Of a stretch of DNA of 6,348 bases, positions 1 to 5,304 are shown one piece after another. The notes under the pieces were generated by a model, which searched no databases, was not told where the DNA came from, and worked only from the letters and a program-made list of their open reading frames with translations. Every line of letters begins with the position of its first letter. Position 1 is the stretch's first letter. The position numbers and the translations under genes were made by a program. This stretch comes from an uncultured Clostridia bacterium. Its GTDB lineage: Bacteria > Bacillota_A > Clostridia > Oscillospirales > Oscillospiraceae. The DNA is taken from positions 1-6,348 of the forward strand of contig CAMVGI010000080.1 of NCBI GenBank assembly GCA_947166955.1, read 5' to 3'.

Positions 1-152
1 CACTCCGAAAAGTCGAAAAACTCGACGGCGGGGTCGCACATCGTCAACTCCTGCATAACCTCAAAGGGCACCGGAGCAATCAGACGCTCGGCGATATACA
101 GAATGAGGAACTTGATTTCCTCCTTGCTTCGAATGAACCCCAACTGTGCCAT
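1..152 (-). CDS. DUF4364-like protein, N-terminal fragment
   Basis: Only the first 50 codons are in the window; the gene continues past the left edge. The start is ATG at 152-150, preceded on the minus strand by GAAAGGAA about six bases upstream. The protein begins MAQLGFIRSKEEIKFLILYI and continues with a helical stretch ending in CDPAVEFFDFSE. The pattern of a charged start, then KFLILYI, then a second helix, resembles the N-terminal winged-helix-like part of DUF4364 proteins. These are small (about 170 residue) proteins of Firmicutes with no established function, possibly DNA-binding regulators. The family call comes from recalled pattern and rests on 50 residues. A sigma-A-like promoter lies directly upstream. 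The gene is divergent from the gene at 307. Confidence 0.65.
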   Translation of the reverse strand, partial: MAQLGFIRSKEEIKFLILYIAERLIAPVPFEVMQELTMCDPAVEFFDFSE

Positions 153-188
153 ATCGCGTTCCTTTCCCGCAATCACTGATTTTCAAAT

Positions 189-217
189 AGTATAGCGCAG
201 TTTTCTTCTTTTGTACA
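189..217 (-). promoter_or_regulatory. Sigma-A-like promoter for the leftward DUF4364-like gene
   Basis: On the minus strand, TGTACA (217-212; four of six matches to TTGACA) is followed by a 17-base spacer and TATACT (194-189; five of six matches to TATAAT). This gives a leader of about 30 bases before the ATG at 152. Spacing and distance suit a housekeeping promoter. It was read by eye only. Confidence 0.5.
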
Positions 218-230
218 GACTCATTTCCGC

Positions 231-257
231 ACCAACCGCGGCGCCCGTCATACACTG
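231..257 (+). promoter_or_regulatory. Possible mother-cell (SigK/SigE-like) promoter
   Basis: AC at 231-232 is followed by 16 bases and CATACACTG at 249-257. This approximates the SigK pattern AC, 16-17 bases, CATANNNTA, with one mismatch at the last base. The -10 part also fits the SigE -10 (CATACANT), but no SigE-type -35 is visible. No convincing sigma-A promoter was found on this strand between 200 and 290. A start near 263 would leave a leader of about 44 bases. Such short motifs arise by chance, so confidence is low. Confidence 0.3.
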
Positions 258-306
258 AAATGAAAGGCTTCTCTTTCGAAGTACTTAATTCAGGAGGTTT
301 TTTGGA

Positions 307-1149
307 ATGGCTGAAAAAGTGACCGCCGGACCGATCAGCGGCGCGAACGGCGTCCGCGAGGCTGTCTGCATCCATACGAAGAAGATCTTCTCGTCCTGCA
401 GGGACAAGGACTGCATTGAAGATTTGCGCTTTTATCCCACGCAGTCGGCGCAGGAGGTTCTCGCTTCCGCGCAGGGTATCCGCGGCGGCAGCGCCAAGCT
501 GCTCTACACCTTTGTCGACGTCGAGCCCGTCAATTTTAACCGCGGCTACTATACGGTCGATATGCGCTTTTACTACAAGATCACGCTTCAGGCGCTCAAC
601 GGCAGCACCCGCTACACCGAGGTCGACGGCCTTGCCACCTTCGGCAAGCGCGTGATCCTCTGCGGCGGCGAAAGCGGACCGAAGATCTTCTCGTCCGAGC
701 CGGTCGCCGACGAGCTGGACGTTCAGCTCGACCTCACCGCCGACCTGCCCACGGCCTACGTTGAGGTCATCGACCCGCTGCTGCTCAGCGCAGGCTTCGT
801 CGATAACTGCCACTACGTCCCCGGCGTTCTCACCGGCGTGCCCGAGGGCATCCTCGCCGCGTTCGACGAGCCGCTCGTCCTCGACGAGTCGCAGAGCCGC
901 CGCGTCTGCGTTTCCCTCGGTCAGTTCTCCATCGTGCGCCTTGAGCGCGACACGCAGCTGCTTATTCCCGTGTTCGACTACTGCGTTCCGACGGAGGAGT
1001 GCACCGTCGCCGGCATCGGCAGCGCCGAGGACCCCTGCTCGATCTTCGCGGACGTCGATTTTCCCGTCGATTCGTTCTTCCCGACAAACGCCGTCTGCGA
1101 CGCCGAAGTCGGCGGAAGCGGCACCGGCGGCTGCGGCTGCGGCAAATAA
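307..1149 (+). CDS. Conserved clostridial protein of unknown function, cysteine-containing
   Basis: The start is ATG at 307, with a strong AGGAGG (292-297) nine bases upstream; the protein is 280 residues. There is no signal peptide or membrane segment. It has 12 cysteines, including C21, C31 and C36 in a conserved-looking block (CIHTKKIFSSCRDKDCIEDL), and it ends in a Gly/Cys tail, GGCGCGK. The middle (about 60-130) looks beta-rich, with DVEPVNFNRGYYTVDMRFYY and a KRVILCGGE strand. I recognise this as a type of hypothetical protein common in Clostridia, but I know no established function. The cysteines and Gly/Cys tail would suit a disulfide-linked or metal-binding structural protein. A spore-coat role is only inference, from the possible sporulation promoter and the sporulation genes elsewhere in the window. 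The gene is monocistronic, with a terminator just after it. Confidence 0.85.
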   Translation: MAEKVTAGPISGANGVREAVCIHTKKIFSSCRDKDCIEDLRFYPTQSAQEVLASAQGIRGGSAKLLYTFVDVEPVNFNRGYYTVDMRFYYKITLQALNGSTRYTEVDGLATFGKRVILCGGESGPKIFSSEPVADELDVQLDLTADLPTAYVEVIDPLLLSAGFVDNCHYVPGVLTGVPEGILAAFDEPLVLDESQSRRVCVSLGQFSIVRLERDTQLLIPVFDYCVPTEECTVAGIGSAEDPCSIFADVDFPVDSFFPTNAVCDAEVGGSGTGGCGCGK

Positions 1150-1163
1150 GAGATTCGCGCGCG

Positions 1164-1195
1164 AAAAGGCGGTCGGTCTGCTCCGGCCGCCTTTT
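1164..1195 (+). terminator. Rho-independent terminator
   Basis: A 13-bp stem pairs 1164-1176 (AAAAGGCGGTCGG) with 1183-1195 (CCGGCCGCCTTTT), with one G-T wobble and a six-base loop. It lies 15 bases after the stop at 1149. The following U-tract is imperfect (TTTTCCTGTTTT), so it may be leaky, but the stem is GC-rich and well placed to end the upstream transcript. Confidence 0.75.
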
Positions 1196-1215
1196 CCTGT
1201 TTTGGCAATTCTTTC

Positions 1216-1244
1216 TTGCCTTTTGGATGGAATCGGATTATACT
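1216..1244 (+). promoter_or_regulatory. Sigma-A-like promoter for the aminotransferase gene
   Basis: TTGCCT (1216-1221; four of six matches to TTGACA), a 17-base spacer and TATACT (1239-1244; five of six matches to TATAAT). It lies between the upstream terminator and the ATG at 1291, giving a leader of about 40 bases. The good spacing and position support vegetative expression of the aminotransferase, and probably of the gene at 2495. Confidence 0.6.
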
Positions 1245-1290
1245 GATAGTAGTAAAATTATACAAATCAGCCTGCATGGGAGCTTACACG

Positions 1291-2457
1291 ATGAAAGAAC
1301 TCAGCCGCAAAAACGCATTATTCACCGATTCCGTTATCCGCCGCATGACGCGCATCGCCATCGCGAACGACGCCATCAATCTCGCTCAGGGCTTTCCCGA
1401 TTTTGACCCGCCCAAGGCGATCACCGACCGGCTTGCCGAGATCGCGCCGATCGGACCGCACCAATATCCCATCACGATGGGCGCGCCGAATTTCCGTCAG
1501 GCGCTTGCCCGCAAATGCGGACGCTTCATGGGGCGCACGCTCGACCCCGAGATGGAAATGGTCGTTACCATCGGCTCGACCGAGGCGATGGTCGATACCA
1601 TTTTTGCGCTGACCAATCCGGGGGACAAGGTCATCCTGTTCAGCCCCTACTTTGAGAATTATCACGCCCAGCTTATCCTAGCGGACTGCCAGCCCGTCTA
1701 TGTCCCGCTGACGCCGCCCGCGTTCGGCTTCGACCCCAACGTGCTGGAGGACGCGTTCAAGCAGGGCGTCAAGGCGATTCTCATCTGCAACCCCTCGAAC
1801 CCGAGCGGCAAGGTCTTTACGCGCGAGGAACTGGAGCTGATCGCGTCCCTCTGCGTCAAGTACGACGCCTATGCCATTATGGACGAGGTGTACGAGCACA
1901 TTGTCTATGACGACAACAAGCACCTTTACATGAACTCCATGCCTGGCATGTGGGAGCGCACGGTGAGCTGTTCGAGCCTTTCAAAGACCTACTCGATCAC
2001 AGGCTGGCGACTCGGTTACGCCATCGCGCCGAAGGAAATCATGGACCGCATCAAGCAGTACCATGATTTCAACGCCGTCGGCGCGCCCGCGCCGTTGATG
2101 GAGGCCGCCGTGGTCGGCCTTGATATGCCGGAGAGCTATTACGTGGAGTTTCAGGCGCACTACGCGCACATGAAAAAGCTCTTTACAGACGGTCTCAAAA
2201 ACCTCGGCATCCCGTTCACCGACCCGCAAGGCACCTACTTTACGCTCGTGGACATCGGCCCGTACATGAAAAAGGGGCAGACCGACGTCGAGTTCTGCGA
2301 GGAGATGGCGGTCAAGGTGGGCGTTGCCTGTGTGCCGGGCACGTCGTTCTTCATGGAGGACGTGCAGAACATCGTCCGCGTCCACTTTGCCAAGAAAGAT
2401 GAAACGCTTTTGGAGGCGCTGAACCGTCTTGGCACACTGAAATCGAAGATGGCGTAA
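1291..2457 (+). CDS. PLP-dependent class I/II aminotransferase
   Basis: A 388-residue cytosolic fold-type I aminotransferase that moves an amino group from an amino acid to a 2-oxo acid using pyridoxal phosphate. Visible residues: N-terminal INLAQGFPDFDPP; NPSNPSG at 167-173 with N170, the Asn that contacts PLP; D198 and Y201 in MDEVYEH; the Schiff-base lysine K232 in SLSKTYSITGWRLGY; and a carboxylate-binding Arg, R363, in VRVHF. The length is normal and no key residue is missing. The QGFPDF motif resembles the kynurenine/methionine/aromatic aminotransferase subgroup, but the substrate cannot be read from sequence. The start at 1291 is chosen because GGGAG (1278-1282) sits eight bases upstream. 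A longer in-frame extension from TTG 1216 would overlap the promoter and encodes an unconserved-looking leader. Confidence 0.93.
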   Translation: MKELSRKNALFTDSVIRRMTRIAIANDAINLAQGFPDFDPPKAITDRLAEIAPIGPHQYPITMGAPNFRQALARKCGRFMGRTLDPEMEMVVTIGSTEAMVDTIFALTNPGDKVILFSPYFENYHAQLILADCQPVYVPLTPPAFGFDPNVLEDAFKQGVKAILICNPSNPSGKVFTREELELIASLCVKYDAYAIMDEVYEHIVYDDNKHLYMNSMPGMWERTVSCSSLSKTYSITGWRLGYAIAPKEIMDRIKQYHDFNAVGAPAPLMEAAVVGLDMPESYYVEFQAHYAHMKKLFTDGLKNLGIPFTDPQGTYFTLVDIGPYMKKGQTDVEFCEEMAVKVGVACVPGTSFFMEDVQNIVRVHFAKKDETLLEALNRLGTLKSKMA

Positions 2458-2494
2458 GCCCGCATCAAAATCGGAAGGAAGGGGGGAGCGACAG

Positions 2495-3232
2495 ATGATC
2501 GGTGCTCTCGGCTACGGCGGTATGAACGTCCTGTGGCAGCAATCGCAGTACATGACGAATACGGCGGCGCGCGGCGCGGCGGAAGCCGCTCCCATAGTCC
2601 CGCAGGGCGAGAAGTCGTCAGCAGCGGCGGAAGCGGTTGCTGCAGGCGCCGCCGCCGGCGCGGCGGGTCGCGTGCTCGCGCCTTCGGAGCTGCCCCATAT
2701 TCCGGAGGGCTACGGGCCGGAGGAGCTTGCCACGCGCATGCGCTTGCAGTTTCCCGGTCTCGGCGTACCGCCCGAGGAGCTTGATGCGGCGAATGGACGT
2801 CTGCCGTGGGAGTCTGCGGAGGACGGAGACGAAAACGGCGTTTCCGGCGTAAAGGACGCCAAATCCGCCGCGGAAGTCATGGACGAAGGCAAGTGCGAAA
2901 CCTGTGCCAAGCGCAAGTATCAGGATGGCTCGGACGACCCCGGCGTTTCCTTCAAAATGGCGACGCGGGTCGACCCGAAGGCGGCGCAGGCCGCCGTACG
3001 CGGCCATGAGATGGAGCACGTTGTCCGCGAACGCGCGAAGGCGGAGCGCGAGGACCGCAAGGTCGTCAGCCAATCCGTGACGTATCACACGGGCATCTGT
3101 CCGGAATGCGGCAAGTTCTACATTTCCGGCGGCACGACGCGCACCGTCACCGCCGCGGACAATACGAAGGATTTCCTTCGCAAGCGGTTTAATAACAAAT
3201 CCGACGACGCAGGACTTGAAATCACGGCTTGA
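2495..3232 (+). CDS. Putative HExxH zinc metallopeptidase with two CxxC motifs
   Basis: A 245-residue protein. The start is ATG at 2495, with a purine-rich GGAAGGAAGGGGGGAG ending six bases upstream. The N-terminal half is Ala/Gly/Pro/Glu-rich and probably disordered (for example 43-58, almost all Ala, Gly and Val). The C-terminal half (about 130-225) is compact: CETC at 134-137, RKYQDGSDDPGVSFK, then HEMEH at 171-175, which fits the zincin HExxH pattern, and CPEC at 202-205, followed by GKFYISGGTTRT. The two CxxC pairs could bind a structural zinc, and H171, E172 and H175 a catalytic one. I recall similar clostridial proteins, and a distant likeness to the SprA-related putative metallopeptidase family, but activity and substrate are unknown. 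No signal peptide is visible. It follows the aminotransferase stop by 37 bases with no terminator between, so cotranscription is likely. Confidence 0.8.
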   Translation: MIGALGYGGMNVLWQQSQYMTNTAARGAAEAAPIVPQGEKSSAAAEAVAAGAAAGAAGRVLAPSELPHIPEGYGPEELATRMRLQFPGLGVPPEELDAANGRLPWESAEDGDENGVSGVKDAKSAAEVMDEGKCETCAKRKYQDGSDDPGVSFKMATRVDPKAAQAAVRGHEMEHVVRERAKAEREDRKVVSQSVTYHTGICPECGKFYISGGTTRTVTAADNTKDFLRKRFNNKSDDAGLEITA

Positions 3233-3239
3233 TCGTTGC

Positions 3240-3279
3240 AAAAAGGGGGGCGGAAACTGATGTTTCCGCCCCTCTTTTT
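3240..3279. terminator. Bidirectional terminator between convergent genes
   Basis: An 18-bp stem pairs 3240-3257 with 3262-3279 around a TGAT loop. The core GGGGCGGAAAC/GTTTCCGCCCC is perfect, and outside it are one G-T and one G-C pair and five A-T pairs. Read rightward it ends in TTTTTT (3275-3280), read leftward in TTTTT (3244-3240). It can therefore stop both the transcript ending at 3232 and the cotJ transcript whose coding region ends at 3289. Confidence 0.9.
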
Positions 3280-3288
3280 TCGGTTTTC

Positions 3289-3885
3289 TTACTTGTCGAA
3301 GCTCGGGTTGATATAGTACACGTTCTTTTCATCCAGCTTCTCGCGCGCATGGCGGAGTCCCTCGCCGAAACGCTGAAAGTGTACGATCTCGCGGGCACGC
3401 AGGAACTTGATGACGTCGTTGACGTCGGGATCGTCGGAAAGACGCAGGATGTTGTCGTAGGTCACGCGCGCCTTCTGCTCTGCGGCAAGATCCTCGGTGA
3501 GATCGGCGATCATGTCGCCCTTGACCGCCATGCTTGCGGCGCTCCACGGAAAGCCGGAGGCGGCGGTGGGATAAACGCCAGCCGTGCGGTCGACGAAATA
3601 GGTATCGAAGCCAGCGGTCTTGATCTGCTCGTCGCTTAAGTTTCGCGTGAGCTGGTGGACGATCGTGCCGACCATTTCAAGGTGTCCGAGTTCCTCTGTG
3701 CCGATGTCGGTCAAAAGGCCCTTAAGCTCCGCGTAGGGCATCGAATAGCGCTGGCTCAGATAGCGCAGCGACGCGCCGAGCTCGCCGTCCGGTCCGCCAT
3801 ACTGCGAGATGATGACCGCCGCCAGCTTGGGGTTCGGCGTCGCGATTTTAACGGGGTATTGCAGCTTTTTCTCATAGACAAACAT
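3289..3885 (-). CDS. cotJC: CotJC, manganese-catalase-family spore coat protein
   Basis: A 198-residue protein with the ferritin-like four-helix fold of manganese catalases; in Bacillus and Clostridia CotJC belongs to the inner spore coat and is assembled with CotJA/CotJB. The di-metal ligand set appears complete: E35 (GGPDGELGAS), E65 and H68 (TEELGHLE), E136 (AEQKAR) and H169 (REIVHFQRF). Catalase activity, disproportionating peroxide in the coat, is therefore plausible but unproven. The length fits the family. The start is ATG at 3885, chosen for GGGAGG (3900-3895) nine bases upstream and the typical MFVYEKKLQYP opening; an in-frame ATG ten codons earlier lies inside the preceding gene and lacks support. 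The start overlaps the upstream stop by one base (TGATG), indicating translational coupling. It ends at the bidirectional terminator. Confidence 0.95.
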   Translation of the reverse strand: MFVYEKKLQYPVKIATPNPKLAAVIISQYGGPDGELGASLRYLSQRYSMPYAELKGLLTDIGTEELGHLEMVGTIVHQLTRNLSDEQIKTAGFDTYFVDRTAGVYPTAASGFPWSAASMAVKGDMIADLTEDLAAEQKARVTYDNILRLSDDPDVNDVIKFLRAREIVHFQRFGEGLRHAREKLDEKNVYYINPSFDK

Positions 3886-4409
3886 CAGACGTTCCCTCCC
3901 ATATCCCAAGGCCACGGATCATCGAGCCACTTAAAGCTTCCGGGCGTAATGTCGGTCAGGCAAAGCGGACCGTACTGCTCCACATACTTGTCGCGCCCCT
4001 GCTTGCCGAGGCGGACATACGACCAATAGAGGTCCAGCACCTCGCCGTCGTCCGGATGGGTCGCGAGATAGAGCGCCAGCTCCTGAATGGCAAAATCGAG
4101 GGCCATCAGTTCGCTCAGCGCCGTGTTCTCGGCGGGCAAGCGGGAGCGGATCTCCTTGTGGAACGGCAGGTTCAGTCCCGGCAAAAGGGTACCGGCGCGC
4201 ATGGCGCCGTTCTGGCACGAGCGCTTGGTGTCGCTTTCCTGCATGGGAATATAGGGAAACACCATCGGCGCGCAGGCGCCGGGCAGCGTGCCCTCGCCCA
4301 TGCCGCAGCCGTTCATGTTGGTTTCGGATTTCGCCGCGCCGGCCGTTGCCGCCGCGGACGGGTTCATGCCTGTCGTCGGCTTTCCGGCCGATTTGTTGGC
4401 AGCTTCCAC
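3885..4409 (-). CDS. cotJB: CotJA-CotJB fused spore coat protein
   Basis: A 174-residue protein with two coat-protein segments normally encoded by separate genes. Residues 1-47 are low-complexity (Ala, Gly, Ser, Thr, Met). Residues 48-87 look like CotJA: PMVFPYIPMQ, then GAMRAGTLLPGLNLPF. Residues 94-169 look like CotJB: LMALDFAIQELALYLATHP, EQYGPL, and the signature FKWLDDPWPW. In Bacillus cotJA, cotJB and cotJC form one SigE-dependent operon whose products join the inner coat. The start is taken as GTG at 4409 because AAGGAGG (4425-4419) lies nine bases upstream; the ATG at 4451 has only a weak AGGA close by and adds an unconserved 14-residue leader. The stop overlaps the cotJC start by one base. 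AAGGAG at 4157-4152 before TTG 4139 might allow separate synthesis of the CotJB part. Confidence 0.9.
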   Translation of the reverse strand: MEAANKSAGKPTTGMNPSAAATAGAAKSETNMNGCGMGEGTLPGACAPMVFPYIPMQESDTKRSCQNGAMRAGTLLPGLNLPFHKEIRSRLPAENTALSELMALDFAIQELALYLATHPDDGEVLDLYWSYVRLGKQGRDKYVEQYGPLCLTDITPGSFKWLDDPWPWDMGGNV

Positions 4410-4418
4410 GGAATAACT

Positions 4419-4425
4419 CCTCCTT
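4419..4425 (-). promoter_or_regulatory. Ribosome binding site that decides the cotJA-cotJB start
   Basis: AAGGAGG on the minus strand, nine bases before GTG at 4409. It lies inside the longer open frame that begins at ATG 4451, and it is the reason for preferring the shorter 174-residue protein. Confidence 0.75.
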
Positions 4426-4436
4426 AAAGAATCGGT

Positions 4437-4450
4437 TGAGCGTTCGCTCA
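4437..4450. repeat. Short inverted repeat in the cotJ leader
   Basis: TGAGCG, TT, CGCTCA: perfect six-base arms with a two-base centre. It lies between the possible cotJ -10 element (4462-4455) and the cotJ ribosome binding site, at or just after the expected transcription start. It could be an operator, or chance in GC-rich DNA; it is too tight for a strong RNA hairpin. Confidence 0.4.
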
Positions 4451-4454
4451 TTCC

Positions 4455-4462
4455 ATCCTATG
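4455..4462 (-). promoter_or_regulatory. Possible SigE/SigK-type -10 element for cotJ
   Basis: CATAGGAT on the minus strand fits the CATANNNT core of SigE/SigK -10 elements, and would place the transcript start about 40 bases before the GTG at 4409. No convincing -35 (ATA or AC at the proper distance) is seen, so this is weak. The cotJ operon of Bacillus subtilis is SigE-dependent, which makes the location sensible. Confidence 0.25.
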
Positions 4463-4508
4463 CGCCGGAGGAAAAATGGAAACGGGGCTTTTCTTTTCGT
4501 GCGGCGGC

Positions 4509-4517
4509 TGTTATAAT
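4509..4517 (+). promoter_or_regulatory. Extended -10 promoter for cwlD-radA
   Basis: TGTTATAAT at 4509-4517 is a perfect TATAAT with an extended TGn. The region 17 bases upstream (TTTTCT, 4489-4494) is a poor -35, which extended -10 promoters tolerate. The leader would be about 45 bases to the ATG at 4570. A second, weaker possibility is a SigE-like pair at 4522-4549 (ATAAC, 15 bases, CATAGCCT), but that start would lie almost on the ribosome binding site. Confidence 0.5.
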
Positions 4518-4569
4518 CGGAATAACGGACAAAATCCCACGCATAGCCTCGTATTCGGGGGGTGGGATC

Positions 4570-5304
4570 ATGTTTATCGCGGTAAAACGAAAAGACCTGA
4601 TTCTTTATGGAGGGGTCATTCTTTTTTTCCTGTGTGCGCTCGCATGCATTGCCTGTCCGCCGGAACTGCCTGTCTTTTCGCCGCTGAAAGCGTCTCCCGC
4701 CGTCTTTGTCATCGACGCGGGGCACGGCGGCGAGGATGGCGGCGCGCTTTCCGCGGACGGCGTAAAGGAGAGCGGCATCAACCTCGCGGTGGCGCAAAAA
4801 ACCGCGCTTCTTCTGCAATTTATCGGCGCGGAAACCAAGATGACGCGCACGGAAGACGTGTCCATCCACTCTGCCGACGCGGAAACGCTCCGGCAGAAGA
4901 AAGCGTCCGACCTCAAAAACCGCGTGGCGCTCGTCAACGAAACGCCGAACGCGATTCTTGTCAGCATCCATCAGAACAGCCTGCCGTCGGTTCCGAGCGT
5001 CCACGGCGCGCAGGTGTTCTACGGCGCGGCGGAGCGGAGCGGCGCGCTGGCGTCCTCGGTGCAGTCGGCGCTGAACCAATGCGTGAATACCGGCAACGAA
5101 AAGCATGAAAAAAAGATCGATTCCTCGATCTACCTGATGAAAAACGTAACTTGTCCCGCGATATTGATCGAGTGCGGTTTTCTGTCGAACGCCGCGGAAG
5201 CGCAGCGTCTTCAGGAACCCGCGTATCAGACAAAGCTCGCGGTCGCGATTGTGTCCGGCCTGCTCGGCGCGGACGAGCGGGCGGCGGAAAGGGAAGCGCC
5301 ATGA
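4570..5304 (+). CDS. cwlD: CwlD-type N-acetylmuramoyl-L-alanine amidase (Amidase_3)
   Basis: A 244-residue zinc amidase. CwlD removes the peptide side chain from muramic acid in spore cortex peptidoglycan, the step before PdaA makes muramic-delta-lactam, the mark recognised by germination lytic enzymes. There is a single hydrophobic segment at about 10-28 (an uncleaved anchor or signal peptide) after MFIAVKRK. The Amidase_3 domain covers about 44-235: zinc ligands H52 (VIDAGHGGEDGG), E67 and H134 (VSIHQNS), and the catalytic Glu E201 in ILIECGFLSN. Size and the single domain without cell-wall-binding repeats match CwlD rather than vegetative autolysins. A G-rich ribosome binding site (GGGGGGTGGG, about 4557-4566) precedes ATG 4570. 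It is divergent from cotJ and overlaps radA by four bases (ATGA). Confidence 0.92.
   Translation: MFIAVKRKDLILYGGVILFFLCALACIACPPELPVFSPLKASPAVFVIDAGHGGEDGGALSADGVKESGINLAVAQKTALLLQFIGAETKMTRTEDVSIHSADAETLRQKKASDLKNRVALVNETPNAILVSIHQNSLPSVPSVHGAQVFYGAAERSGALASSVQSALNQCVNTGNEKHEKKIDSSIYLMKNVTCPAILIECGFLSNAAEAQRLQEPAYQTKLAVAIVSGLLGADERAAEREAP

Noticed and set aside
279..286. AAGTACTT palindrome before the ribosome binding site of the 307 gene
   Set aside because: An eight-base palindrome in AT-rich leader DNA is easily chance, and nothing else supports a binding site.
61..813. A 250-codon open frame on the minus strand covering part of the 307 gene and the 5' end of the left gene
   Set aside because: It is antisense to the gene at 307, which has a strong ribosome binding site, and uses a different frame from the DUF4364-like start at 152.
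2618..3241. A 207-codon open frame on the minus strand opposite the HExxH gene
   Set aside because: The plus-strand frame has the ribosome binding site, HExxH and paired CxxC motifs; the antisense frame is Arg-rich with no motif and runs into the terminator.
3229..3639. A 136-codon open frame on the plus strand opposite cotJC
   Set aside because: It begins inside the stop and terminator region of the preceding gene and is antisense to the complete metal-ligand set of CotJC.
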